Notes: a model not told the origin generated them from the sequence alone. Numbered from the stretch's first letter, positions 1 through 6,523 are shown. The stretch is 16,570 nt of DNA from Methylobacter sp. (GCF_023227905.1 NZ_JALOCF010000074.1:1-16570); one strand, 5' to 3'. Made by a program: numbers and translations.

Positions 1-1
1 C

Positions 2-493
2 TATGGCGAAGATACCGCGGAAAAGCCAAAATCGCTGTGGCTGTTTTTTAATGCGCCGCCATTCTGGGCGGCGGCTGTTGCGGTAATACTGAATGTTAAC
101 GGTTTAATTGCTCCAGTTTGGTTTTCCGGGGTGTTGCAAAAATTATCCGCCAGCGTAGTGCCGTTGATGCTGTTCTCCCTGGGGTTGGCCTTAAGTTGGA
201 AAGCGGTAAGCGTTCGTAATGTCCCGTATGTTATCCCTGTGATAGTCATTAAGATGGTGCTGATGCCGCTGTTTGCAATGCTTTTGGCCCGGCATTTGCC
301 TATGGCGTTCGAATACCGGGCGGCGGCAGTACTCGATCTGTCGATGCCGAGCATGTTGTTGGGTATTGTTTTTTGCGACCGCTACCGCCTGGATAGCTCG
401 TTGTATGCGATGGCGGTAACGATAACGACGGTAATCAGCCTGGTTACGCTGCCGTTCTGGCATAGCGTGCTGATGAATTCAATCAACAGTTAA
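2..493 (+). CDS. AEC family (auxin efflux carrier-like) permease, C-terminal part
   Basis: The frame is open from the first bases of the window to a TAA at 491-493, giving about 163 residues of a protein whose start lies upstream. The sequence is strongly hydrophobic, with about four to five predicted membrane spans. One segment carries PLMLFSLGLAL and another VVIPVIVIKMVLMPL-like residues, and it ends in a hydrophobic stretch just before the stop. This matches the C-terminal half of AEC/Mem_trans permeases (about 300 aa), inner-membrane secondary transporters of small organic acids or related solutes. The substrate cannot be read from the sequence. The next gene begins 30 bp downstream on the same strand, so they may share a transcript. 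An ATG at 131 is internal, because open frame with typical permease sequence continues upstream of it. Confidence 0.8.
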   Translation, partial: YGEDTAEKPKSLWLFFNAPPFWAAAVAVILNVNGLIAPVWFSGVLQKLSASVVPLMLFSLGLALSWKAVSVRNVPYVIPVIVIKMVLMPLFAMLLARHLPMAFEYRAAAVLDLSMPSMLLGIVFCDRYRLDSSLYAMAVTITTVISLVTLPFWHSVLMNSINS

Positions 494-523
494 ATCGATC
501 ACTTAAGCAAAGAGTTATTCACC

Positions 524-1750
524 ATGAACCCAACCCTAGAAATATTCTCCCAAGGCGAAGAAGTTATTACCGGGCAAATCATCGATACCAATGCGGCTTG
601 GTTATCGGAGCAAGTTGTCGCCATGGGCTTTACGGTAACCCGGCACACTGCCGTAGGCGACAAGCTTGATGATCAGATAGCCTTGCTGCAGGAAATTTCA
701 GTACGCGCGGATTGCTGCATTTGCACCGGGGGACTCGGGCCGACCAGTGATGATTTGACCGCCGAGGCTGCCGCCAAAGCGTTCGGCCTGTTGTTGGAAT
801 TCGATGAGGTTGCCTTTGAGCAGATCAAACGGTTTTTTACGCTCAGAAACCGGATCATGCCCGAATCGAATCATAAGCAGGCCATGCTTCCAAAAGGCTC
901 CGAGCGCATTGACAATACCTGGGGCACCGCGCCGGGGTTTTCCCTGCAAGCCGGGCGCTGCTGGTTTGCCTTTATGCCCGGCGTGCCTATGGAAATGCGC
1001 CATTTATTTCTGGAATCCATACAGCCAACGCTGTCAAGCCGGTTCATATTGCAACCTGGGAAGTTAATCACTATTAAAACCTTGGGTATCGGCGAATCGG
1101 CTATTCAGGAACGCATCAGTGCGATTGAAATCCCGCCCCAAGTTGAGTTGGGTTTTCGGGCAACTACCGACGATGTGCAAACCAAATTGCTGTTTCCGCA
1201 TGATTATCCTGAAATCGCCATGGCCGTATTGGTAGCGGAAGTTGCCGGGCAGTTGGGCGACAATGTTTTTGCCATTGATGGTTTGAGTCAGGAGGGCGGT
1301 GATCTGGCTTTTGTGGTCGACCAACTGATGGCTATCGGAAAACACACGCTGGCCGTAGTTGAAACCGCCAGCCAGGGCTTGTTGGCGGCCAAGTGCATAG
1401 GCGCAGACTGGCTGCTGGAAACACGGTATGAGCAATCTCTGGACAAGCTGGCGCAAAAACTGGGGATTGCGGTAAATGCCGACGATTTGAGCGCAACCGC
1501 GCAGGCCATCGCCAGCGAAATACAAAAAACAAGCACCGCCGATTTTGCGCTGGTTCAGCTCTACGCCGGGGATAGCAAAACATTTCACGACAAAGACCAG
1601 GCCATTATTCTATATAATACGCTGCTGACTGGAGACGGATTTCATCAAACCACCCATTCAGTGGCCGGCCCTATCAAACGCAAGCAAAATCAGGCGGCGT
1701 TACTGGCACTGGATTTATTACGACGCTATTTACAACATAAAGAACTTTAA
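524..1750 (+). CDS. CinA-family protein (YfaY-like) with degenerate C-terminal NMN-amidase domain
   Basis: This 408-aa protein has two domains. The N-terminal MoCF/molybdopterin-binding-like domain (about residues 5-175) starts with an STGEEV-like motif (SQGEEVITGQ), then DTNAAWL, and carries the diagnostic GGLGPTSDDL at residues 69-78. The C-terminal domain (about 260-405) is where CinA/PncC enzymes that deamidate nicotinamide mononucleotide have AESCTGG. Here the equivalent segment is VETASQG (279-285), so the catalytic Ser is Thr and the glycine pair is lost. As I recall it, E. coli YfaY shows the same pattern of good N-domain and decayed amidase. NMN deamidase activity is therefore doubtful, and any ADP-ribose pyrophosphatase-type activity of the N-domain is family knowledge only. 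ATG 524 has a weak upstream AAAGAG. The gene ends 1 bp before uup, which suggests one operon. Confidence 0.88.
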   Translation: MNPTLEIFSQGEEVITGQIIDTNAAWLSEQVVAMGFTVTRHTAVGDKLDDQIALLQEISVRADCCICTGGLGPTSDDLTAEAAAKAFGLLLEFDEVAFEQIKRFFTLRNRIMPESNHKQAMLPKGSERIDNTWGTAPGFSLQAGRCWFAFMPGVPMEMRHLFLESIQPTLSSRFILQPGKLITIKTLGIGESAIQERISAIEIPPQVELGFRATTDDVQTKLLFPHDYPEIAMAVLVAEVAGQLGDNVFAIDGLSQEGGDLAFVVDQLMAIGKHTLAVVETASQGLLAAKCIGADWLLETRYEQSLDKLAQKLGIAVNADDLSATAQAIASEIQKTSTADFALVQLYAGDSKTFHDKDQAIILYNTLLTGDGFHQTTHSVAGPIKRKQNQAALLALDLLRRYLQHKEL

Positions 1751-1751
1751 G

Positions 1752-3659
1752 ATGCCCTTATTACGATTGTCCAACGTTTCCATCGCTTATGGAACTCATG
1801 CTTTATTAAACAATGCCGAATTCCAGCTGGATGCTGGAGAGCGAGTAGGCTTGTTAGGCCGCAACGGCGAGGGTAAATCAACCTTGATGAAGATTATTGC
1901 CGGTAATGTCCAGCCCGATCACGGCGATATTTGGCAACAACCGGGCTTAAGGCTGGCCTGGCTGGAGCAAACGCCTGACTTGCCGGATGACGCAACCATT
2001 TACGATGCAGTGGCCGGCGGCTTGGGCGAACTGGGCGAGTGGATTACTCGTTATCACGTGATGTCGTTAACCATGGACTACGATGACGACAAGGCCCTGA
2101 ATGAATTGGGCGATTTGCAGCATAAACTTGAAGCCCATAACGGCTGGCATTTTCAGCAGCGGGTTGAAACCACCTTAAGCAAACTGGATTTGCCCGGCGA
2201 ATTGAAGATCAACGGCCTGTCAGGCGGTTGGAAACGGCGCGTAGCCTTGGCAAGAGCTTTGGTAATCGAGCCGGAAGTGCTGCTGCTGGATGAGCCGACC
2301 AACCACCTGGACTTTGAAAGCATTACCTGGCTGGAAGAGCAAATCCTGAACTTTCAAGGCGCAGTATTATTCGTGACCCATGACCGGTCGTTCCTGCAAA
2401 AGCTGGCGACCCGGATTATCGACCTGGACCGCGGCAATCTGGTGTCCTGGCAGGGCACTTATGACGATTATCTGGCCCGCAAAGCCGCAGCCCTTGAAGA
2501 TGAGGCCAACCAAAACGCCGAGTTCGATAAGAAGCTGGCCGATGAAGAAGTCTGGATCAGGCAGGGCGTAAAAGCCCGGCGCACCCGTAATGAAGGCCGG
2601 GTCAGGGCGCTGGAGAAATTGCGCAATGAACGCGCACAGCGCCGCAATACTCAAGGCACCAGCAAAATATCCCTGGACCGGGGCGATGCCTCCGGTAAAA
2701 AAGTCATCGAAGTCAACAACATCAGCTTTGCTTACGAAGACCGGCAGATTATCAAGCATTTTTCCACACTGATTCAGCGCGGCGACAAAATCGGCCTGAT
2801 CGGCGCTAACGGTGCCGGTAAATCGACGTTGTTGAAACTGCTGTTAAAACAATTGGAACCCGATACCGGTACGGTAGAGCAGGGTACTCGACTCGAAATC
2901 GCCTACTTCGACCAGTTGCGCGATCAACTCGATCCGGAAATGACGGTCGCCGATACCGTTGCCGACGGCAATGATTTTGTCGAAATCGCCGGTAACCAAC
3001 GGCATGTCATGTCGTACTTGGGCGACTTCCTGTTTGCCCCGGCCAGAGCGCGCTCGCCGGTAAAAAGTCTGTCGGGCGGAGAGAAAAACCGCTTGCTGTT
3101 GGCGCGGCTATTTACCAAACCGGCCAACCTGATCGTCATGGACGAACCGACCAATGACCTGGATTTGGAAACCCTGGAGCTGCTCGAAGAAAAGCTGGTC
3201 GACTTTGACGGCACCTTGCTGCTGGTCAGTCATGATCGGGCTTTTCTGGATAATGTCGTGACCAGCGTTTTTGTGTTGGACGGTTCAGGCGAAGTCGATG
3301 AGTTTGTCGGCGGTTACAGCGATTGGTTGAATCATGCCAAGCTCGCTAAACAGGCGGAAAAGGCCAAGGCATCCAAGCAAGAAAAACCGGCAGCGCAGGC
3401 TGCCGCGCGCACTGGAACCAAAAAGAAACTCAGTTTTAAGGAGCAGCAGGAACTGGATAAACTGCCGGGACTGATCGATGAACTGGAAACTCGGCAAACG
3501 GAGTTAAATCAGCAGATCAGCGAGCCTGAGTTTTACAAAAAAGATCAGGTTGTCGTTGCCAGGACTCTGGAAGAACTGAAACAGATCGATGAAAAACTGG
3601 AGCAAGTTTATAAGCGTTGGGATGAGCTGGAAGCGTTGACCGAAGAGAGTGGCGGCTAA
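1752..3659 (+). CDS. uup: ABC-F family ATPase Uup
   Basis: This 635-aa soluble tandem ABC ATPase has no membrane segments. The first nucleotide-binding domain has Walker A GRNGEGKS (36-43), signature LSGGWKRR and Walker B LLLDEPTNHLD. The second has Walker A GANGAGKS (351-358), signature LSGGEKNR and Walker B IVMDEPTNDLD. The charged linker between domains and the Lys/Glu-rich C-terminal coiled coil (about 530-635) match Uup, whose C-terminal domain binds DNA or ribosomes in the studied homologue. Length and motif set fit the full E. coli protein (635 aa). Uup is linked to precise excision of transposons and to ribosome-associated ABC-F activity (family knowledge). ATG 1752 follows the previous stop by one base, so translation is probably coupled. 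Hairpins at 3723-3740 could end this transcript. Confidence 0.95.
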   Translation: MPLLRLSNVSIAYGTHALLNNAEFQLDAGERVGLLGRNGEGKSTLMKIIAGNVQPDHGDIWQQPGLRLAWLEQTPDLPDDATIYDAVAGGLGELGEWITRYHVMSLTMDYDDDKALNELGDLQHKLEAHNGWHFQQRVETTLSKLDLPGELKINGLSGGWKRRVALARALVIEPEVLLLDEPTNHLDFESITWLEEQILNFQGAVLFVTHDRSFLQKLATRIIDLDRGNLVSWQGTYDDYLARKAAALEDEANQNAEFDKKLADEEVWIRQGVKARRTRNEGRVRALEKLRNERAQRRNTQGTSKISLDRGDASGKKVIEVNNISFAYEDRQIIKHFSTLIQRGDKIGLIGANGAGKSTLLKLLLKQLEPDTGTVEQGTRLEIAYFDQLRDQLDPEMTVADTVADGNDFVEIAGNQRHVMSYLGDFLFAPARARSPVKSLSGGEKNRLLLARLFTKPANLIVMDEPTNDLDLETLELLEEKLVDFDGTLLLVSHDRAFLDNVVTSVFVLDGSGEVDEFVGGYSDWLNHAKLAKQAEKAKASKQEKPAAQAAARTGTKKKLSFKEQQELDKLPGLIDELETRQTELNQQISEPEFYKKDQVVVARTLEELKQIDEKLEQVYKRWDELEALTEESGG

Positions 3660-3722
3660 CAACAATGGGTGCGCTCCGTGCATTGCGGTATCTCTTGCAT
3701 CCACACAGCCTAAGCGAAGGAC

Positions 3723-3740
3723 ATTGCGCTTTAGCGCAAT
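3723..3740 (+). terminator. Hairpin between uup and tRNA-Ser, possible uup terminator
   Basis: ATTGCGC (3723-3729) and GCGCAAT (3734-3740) form a perfect 7-bp stem with a TTTA loop, 63 bp after the uup stop. Only a weak T-rich stretch follows (ATCGATTATTCT), so intrinsic termination would be inefficient. The same bases can be read as the -35 region of a promoter for the tRNA, so the two functions compete for this site. Confidence 0.4.
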
Positions 3741-3752
3741 ATCGATTATTCT
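3724..3752 (+). promoter_or_regulatory. Possible promoter of tRNA-Ser(GGA)
   Basis: TTGCGC (3724-3729) and TATTCT (3747-3752) are separated by exactly 17 bp, placing a start about 30 bp before the mature tRNA. Both boxes are only partial matches to sigma-70 consensus. An 11-bp hairpin (3756-3766 with 3772-3782, one T-G pair) would sit in the tRNA 5' leader. Confidence 0.35.
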
Positions 3753-3788
3753 ACATGGCTTCTCGTGGTCTACGGGAAGCCAAATATA

Positions 3789-3876
3789 GGAGAGATGGCC
3801 GAGCGGTCGAAGGCGCACGCCTGGAAAGTGTGTATACGGCAACGTATCAAGGGTTCGAATCCCTTTCTCTCCGCCA
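3789..3876 (+). tRNA. tRNA-Ser(GGA)
   Basis: This 88-nt cloverleaf has an encoded CCA. The acceptor stem is GGAGAGA (3789-3795) paired with TCTCTCC (3866-3872), followed by discriminator G and CCA 3874-3876. The D-arm GCC/GGC, the anticodon loop CTGGAAA with anticodon GGA, and a long variable arm (TATACG/CGTATC with GCAA loop) are typical of class II tRNA-Ser. The T-arm has AAGGG, TTCGAAT and CCCTT. It decodes UCC/UCU. Its 3' 20 bp are repeated at 5511-5530, so it served as the attachment site of an integrative element. Confidence 0.97.
3857..3876 (+). repeat. attL-type direct repeat in the tRNA 3' end
   Basis: The 20 bp from the T-loop to the CCA end recur at 5511-5530 with a single mismatch (C to T at base 6). 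Use of a tRNA 3' end as the crossover site is typical of tyrosine-recombinase elements, and an integrase fragment begins 95 bp further on. Confidence 0.8.
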
Positions 3877-3935
3877 ACACAAGTAACTGATTGAAAAGGA
3901 AAATGATTTTTCCTGTCGTAGCTCAAAAGCAGCGT

Positions 3936-3958
3936 TTGCTACAAACGCTTGCTACAAA
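3936..3958 (+). repeat. Paired 10-mer repeats, candidate integrase arm-binding sites (left)
   Basis: TTGCTACAAA occurs at 3936-3945 and again at 3949-3958, 13 bp apart, starting about 60 bp inside the left attachment repeat. A third copy lies at 5443-5452, about 59 bp inside the right repeat and in the same orientation. Short direct repeats flanking core sites are the usual form of arm-type sites for lambda-like integrases. The assignment is inference from spacing. Confidence 0.45.
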
Positions 3959-3970
3959 ACGGCTGCGATT

Positions 3971-4153
3971 ATGTCTAAAATTCCCTACTTGCTTCGTCGT
4001 GGTAACACATTCTATTTTCGAATAGCTGTTCCCGCCGAATTGCGCGAAAAATTCAAATGCCGAGAGGTGATTCAAAGTTTAAAAACCGAAAGGAGAACTG
4101 AGGCTGTTCCATTGGCTTTAGGGCTTGCCTCTGAGGTTACAGAAATGCAATGA
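3971..4153 (+). pseudogene. Tyrosine recombinase/phage integrase, N-terminal fragment only
   Basis: The frame encodes 60 residues opening with SKIPYLLRRGNTFYFRIAVP, then an RE.IQSLKT segment. This is the beta-strand N-terminal motif found in integrases of the DUF6538/phage-integrase type, which start by reading a substrate-like strand pattern (Y-x-R-x-P). A TGA at 4151-4153 follows, and no SAM-like or catalytic (R..HxxR..Y) segment is seen in any frame before AT-rich DNA begins. Full members are about 350-450 aa, so over 80% is missing, most likely by deletion. No convincing ribosome binding site precedes ATG 3971. The position beside a tRNA 3' end and the direction away from it fit an integrase left at attL. 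Confidence 0.75.
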
Positions 4154-4309
4154 GCAAATAAAAATGTTTAGACATTTTGAAACAGAATGGAATTTTTCGG
4201 CAATCCTTACAGTAGGGGAAGTCTTTGTTTAACTATGTTTAATTAAACTTCATTTGATTTTTCGGTCAATTTTTGTTTTCTTTTTTATTATTTTTTGATT
4301 TCGTTCGCC

Positions 4310-4338
4310 TTGTCTAGCATTTTGCATAAGCGTATAAT
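4310..4338 (+). promoter_or_regulatory. Sigma-70 promoter of the cargo operon
   Basis: TTGTCT (4310-4315) is followed by a 17-bp spacer and a perfect TATAAT (4333-4338). Transcription would start near 4345, giving about a 100-nt leader before ATG 4444. The leader contains the hairpin and T-run at 4358-4399. Confidence 0.75.
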
Positions 4339-4357
4339 TTTATATAAAGAAGTCCTA

Positions 4358-4399
4358 AACCCATATTCATATAGATGATGGGTTGGGGGTTCTTTTTTT
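4358..4399 (+). promoter_or_regulatory. Leader hairpin plus T-run, possible attenuator
   Basis: AACCCAT (4358-4364) pairs with ATGGGTT (4378-4384) around a 13-nt loop. It is followed by GGGGG, TTC and a run of seven Ts ending at 4399. It lies between the promoter at 4310-4338 and the first cargo gene, so it could act as a conditional terminator or define a short RNA of about 55 nt. The stem is modest and the T-run is offset by seven bases, so constitutive termination is not certain. Confidence 0.4.
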
Positions 4400-4443
4400 G
4401 CGTCTCACAAAAATAACTACAAAAATTAATCCAGGTGGAAAAA

Positions 4444-4617
4444 ATGTCTGATAACAGTCTTAATACGATTTTCAATGGTTTTGACGGCGAAATTATAGAT
4501 ATTAAGCTTGCAATTAATGATGTAAATAAGCCTTCGCAGGATGATATTATCAAACAAATGAAAAATATCATCGAAGCATACGGTCAAGGTCAAACAACAG
4601 AATTCGTTGATTATTAA
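4444..4617 (+). CDS. Hypothetical 57-aa acidic protein, first gene of cargo pair
   Basis: I do not recognise this protein. It is acidic and soluble, with the pattern FDGEIIDIKLAINDVNKPSQDDIIKQMKN: a short hydrophobic/charged N-terminal half and a likely C-terminal amphipathic helix around QDDIIKQMKNIIEAY. ATG 4444 is preferred over GTG 4435 because AGGTGG (4433-4438) sits at proper spacing before the ATG and overlaps the GTG. Its TAA (4615-4617) shares one base with the next ATG (TAATG), so the two proteins are probably made together by termination-reinitiation. A small partner directly ahead of an ImmA/IrrE-like gene could be an antitoxin, a repressor or a substrate of its neighbour. No DNA-binding helix-turn-helix is evident by eye. 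Confidence 0.75.
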   Translation: MSDNSLNTIFNGFDGEIIDIKLAINDVNKPSQDDIIKQMKNIIEAYGQGQTTEFVDY

Positions 4618-5300
4618 TGTCAAGTAACAGATTTAAGTCAATCATTGCGGCATCACAATTATATTTTCAAACTAGTGGTATAAAGACGCCATTTCTTGCC
4701 CCTATACCAATTACTTGTAAAAAAACGGGTGGCTGGAGTTTTAGCCAAAGTAAACCATCTAAAGGATTAGCAGACGCTGTTCAGTCAATTGTTGGGAAGA
4801 GCGTGTTAATTCAAGAATTCGATGCCAATGATGCTCCAAATGTTGATGGAATGCTCGTTGAGCAGGCTGATAAGGCTATTATTTTTGTAAATAAAGGGTT
4901 GAATTTTTGCTGGCGTCGCTTTTTTGTTGCAAAAGAGTTAACCCATTTATTGATGAATCATGGCGATTCTGACTGTAGAGCTGGAAGTTCTGATGATGTA
5001 AAAGAAGTGATTCAGAATTTTTTCACAAAGAATTTGTTTGGCTCCAATGCTCAACATAAAAATACTGAACATGAAGCTATGTTCATAGCTGTTGAATTAT
5101 TGTTTCCAAATCAACTAAGGCAACTGACATATACCGAGATGTTATTGCCTAGAGAAATCGCACAAAAAGTTAAAGTGCCTGAAATTGTTATAGCATCAAG
5201 GTTTTATCCAAATATTGATGACTATTTTGAACGTGAAATATACAGCGCATCTTGGTATGAGTCTGCAATAATTAGTGAGCGTGTCAGTCGCGCACATTAA
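4617..5300 (+). CDS. ImmA/IrrE-like (DUF955/COG2856) protein with altered HExxH motif
   Basis: This 227-aa protein resembles the ImmA/IrrE metallopeptidase group, which cleave repressors in DNA-damage and phage-induction responses. The helix RRFFVAKELTHLLMNH (about 99-114) is in the place of the zinc helix. The downstream EHEAMFIAVELLFP (151-164) matches the family's E-x-E-A-x-x-x-A-x-x-LL-x-P helix carrying the third metal ligand (E153). The first ligand of HExxH is Lys106 instead of His (K-E-L-T-H), while E107 and H110 remain. It may therefore be a non-catalytic or differently liganded variant. The start overlaps the stop of the small gene upstream, with no strong ribosome site of its own. 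A strong terminator follows 24 bp after the stop. Assignment rests on motif pattern alone, and overall similarity is weak. Confidence 0.6.
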   Translation: MSSNRFKSIIAASQLYFQTSGIKTPFLAPIPITCKKTGGWSFSQSKPSKGLADAVQSIVGKSVLIQEFDANDAPNVDGMLVEQADKAIIFVNKGLNFCWRRFFVAKELTHLLMNHGDSDCRAGSSDDVKEVIQNFFTKNLFGSNAQHKNTEHEAMFIAVELLFPNQLRQLTYTEMLLPREIAQKVKVPEIVIASRFYPNIDDYFEREIYSASWYESAIISERVSRAH

Positions 5301-5324
5301 GAGATGCAGAAATAGAATATAAAG

Positions 5325-5348
5325 AACCCTCTAAAAGAGGGTTTTTTT
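5325..5348 (+). terminator. Rho-independent terminator of the cargo operon
   Basis: AACCCTCT (5325-5332) and AGAGGGTT (5336-5343) form a perfect 8-bp stem with a 3-nt loop, and the T-run extends to 5348. It ends the 57-aa/ImmA-like pair. Confidence 0.92.
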
Positions 5349-5442
5349 GTTTCTACTAGAAACAGCTCTTTGAGCAAGCCAGACTGTTTGTTCGAGTCGC
5401 GGTTCGATCGAATTGGCGATAGAATGAAGCTGTAATGGAGAC

Positions 5443-5452
5443 TTGCTACAAA
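5443..5452 (+). repeat. Third 10-mer copy, candidate integrase arm-binding site (right)
   Basis: TTGCTACAAA is identical to the copies at 3936-3945 and 3949-3958 and has the same orientation. It starts 68 bp before, and ends 59 bp before, the right attachment repeat. Confidence 0.4.
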
Positions 5453-5510
5453 ATTCTCTTTGGTATTAACAAAATAAGATATGAATCAATAGGTTACTTA
5501 TTTCATTGCG

Positions 5511-5530
5511 GAATCTCTTTCTCTCCGCCA
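5511..5530 (+). repeat. attR-type copy of the tRNA-Ser 3' end
   Basis: This copies the tRNA 3' terminal 20 bp with one mismatch and keeps the CCA. Neither the D-arm nor the anticodon arm is present before it, so it is only the attachment fragment left by integration. Confidence 0.8.
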
Positions 5531-5543
5531 TATAACGCGCTGA

Positions 5544-5574
5544 TTTATTTAAAAAATTAATATTTTTAAATAAA
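5544..5574. repeat. A/T-only 12-bp inverted repeat
   Basis: TTTATTTAAAAA and its exact reverse complement are separated by ATTAATA. It lies 14 bp outside the right attachment repeat. It has the shape of a bidirectional terminator or cruciform, but without G or C the stem would be weak in RNA. Confidence 0.5.
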
Positions 5575-5976
5575 CAATTGGCGGTTGATGGGCGGTTTGA
5601 TCACCATATCAGTCCCCAATATCTGCCATTTCAGTTTCCTGTCTTACCCATAGCAGTTCCGTTATCTCATCAATCCTTTTAAATGTATTTCACTGCGCAG
5701 TTGAAGATCAATGATTCTGGCGGGTACTCGGCGCTTGACGACAAGATTCAACATTGAAATAGCACGCTACTGGTTAGTATTAGTAGCAAATTAACTGTTA
5801 GTAAGCGATTAAGCGGTTTTCCCAGGCATTTATTCCAGTATGTGTTTACTATTCTGGATAAGAGCTGATTTTGGCTCTAGATGAAGCCGAGGGTGGTGAT
5901 GTCGGAGTGAATTCCGGCAGAAGTGAAAGCAATAATAAGTAACAGCTGGGATTTTTCGAATTGTATAGTTAAAGGG

Positions 5977-6015
5977 TCTAAAAGACGCTCAAGGCTGTAT
6001 AGCCTTAAGCGTCTT
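5977..6015 (-). terminator. Terminator of the minus-strand small membrane gene
   Basis: AAGACGCT (5982-5989) pairs with AGCGTCTT (6008-6015), and AAGGCT with AGCCTT, with one C-A mismatch between them and a GTAT loop. Read on the minus strand the stem is followed by TTTAGA and a further CCCTTT. It lies 24 bp beyond the stop of the gene at 6039-6212. Confidence 0.7.
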
Positions 6016-6038
6016 AGAGATTGAGCGGTTCAGATGGC

Positions 6039-6212
6039 TCATTCGCATGATAATTGTCCGGATTTACCTCTTTTACGAGTCATGCTAATGTTGCTGGCAA
6101 TAGCTGAAGTAGCAAACAACGCAGATGAGATGATGAATTCGCCTGAAATAAAGCCCAACAGGCCCGTTATAAATACCGTTCCGGTTAAAATGTCTTTGTA
6201 AAAGTCGTTCAT
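6039..6212 (-). CDS. Small hydrophobic membrane protein, 57 aa
   Basis: The minus strand encodes 57 residues starting MNDFYKDILTGT. Two hydrophobic segments follow (about 11-23 and 26-42: VFITGLLGFISG and FIISSALFATSAIAS), then a basic tail with TRKRGK. That pattern predicts one long or two short inner-membrane helices with the positive C-terminus in the cytoplasm. I do not recognise a family. The reading frame is supported by a complete set of signals: promoter at 6261-6289, CAGGAA ribosome site about 8 nt before the ATG, and a hairpin terminator beyond the stop. It is divergent from the cold-shock gene, with about 490 bp between them. Confidence 0.72.
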   Translation of the reverse strand: MNDFYKDILTGTVFITGLLGFISGEFIISSALFATSAIASNISMTRKRGKSGQLSCE

Positions 6213-6260
6213 GAGTAGATTCCTGTATAAAGTTGAAAAGGTTTTTAAAATTACGACTCA

Positions 6261-6289
6261 ACTATAGTAAAGGTCGCTATTATTAACAA
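6261..6289 (-). promoter_or_regulatory. Sigma-70 promoter for the small membrane gene
   Basis: Read on the minus strand, TTGTTA (6289-6284) is followed by a 17-bp spacer and TATAGT (6266-6261). That gives an untranslated leader of about 40 nt before the ATG at 6212. Confidence 0.65.
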
Positions 6290-6523
6290 TAACATCATGA
6301 GTAGATGGATTGTTTCCTCATTTGATGCATTAAATTCATAAAACGTTCATATAACTCATGTAAAAGGTTAAAAAAAATTAATACCGAAGTGTTTTCAATA
6401 TTAATTTTTGACGTTAATCCTGAATAAAATAATCATCGCAGTGCTTTAACTAAGTGCTCGTAAATTGAGCTCTTTAAGTTGTAATGATTAGTGTCAACAT
6501 ATTGGGAAACTCAAAGAACAGGG

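Larger units (their letters stand above)
3877..5530 (+). mobile_element. Remnant of a tRNA-Ser-integrated element (about 1.65 kb)
   Basis: The element is bounded by the tRNA-Ser 3' end and its imperfect copy at 5511-5530. In order, it holds three short arm-like repeats (two near the left end, one near the right), an N-terminal integrase fragment, and one AT-rich two-gene cargo unit with promoter and terminator. No excisionase, replication or structural genes remain. The interior is visibly richer in A+T than uup or the genes after 8490, which suits acquired DNA. With the integrase cut to 60 codons, the element cannot move by itself. Confidence 0.75.
5349..5976. other. Gene-poor stretch across the right end of the element
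   Basis: I see no supported gene here. Frames are broken every 20-40 codons on both strands. It contains the third TTGCTACAAA (5443-5452), the right attachment repeat (5511-5530) and, just outside, a perfect 12-bp inverted repeat (5544-5555 with 5563-5574, 7-nt loop) made only of A and T. The rest may be decayed element or intergenic DNA. Confidence 0.6.

Noticed and set aside
1064..1588. 174-codon minus-strand frame opposite the CinA-family gene
   Set aside because: It is fully inside a gene with clear domain motifs on the plus strand, and its own translation has no recognisable pattern.
3665..3886. 73-codon plus-strand frame over the tRNA
   Set aside because: It runs straight through tRNA-Ser(GGA) and its leader hairpins, and the protein has no motif.
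3504..3926. 140-codon minus-strand frame including a CGEKGIRTLD-like segment
   Set aside because: It is the well-known antisense artefact of tRNA-Ser plus the end of uup. The GIRTLDT-type sequence is a translated tRNA, not a protein motif.
3936..3958. CRISPR-like repeats
   Set aside because: The 10-bp copies are only 3 bp apart with no spacer-sized intervals, and the third copy is 1.5 kb away.
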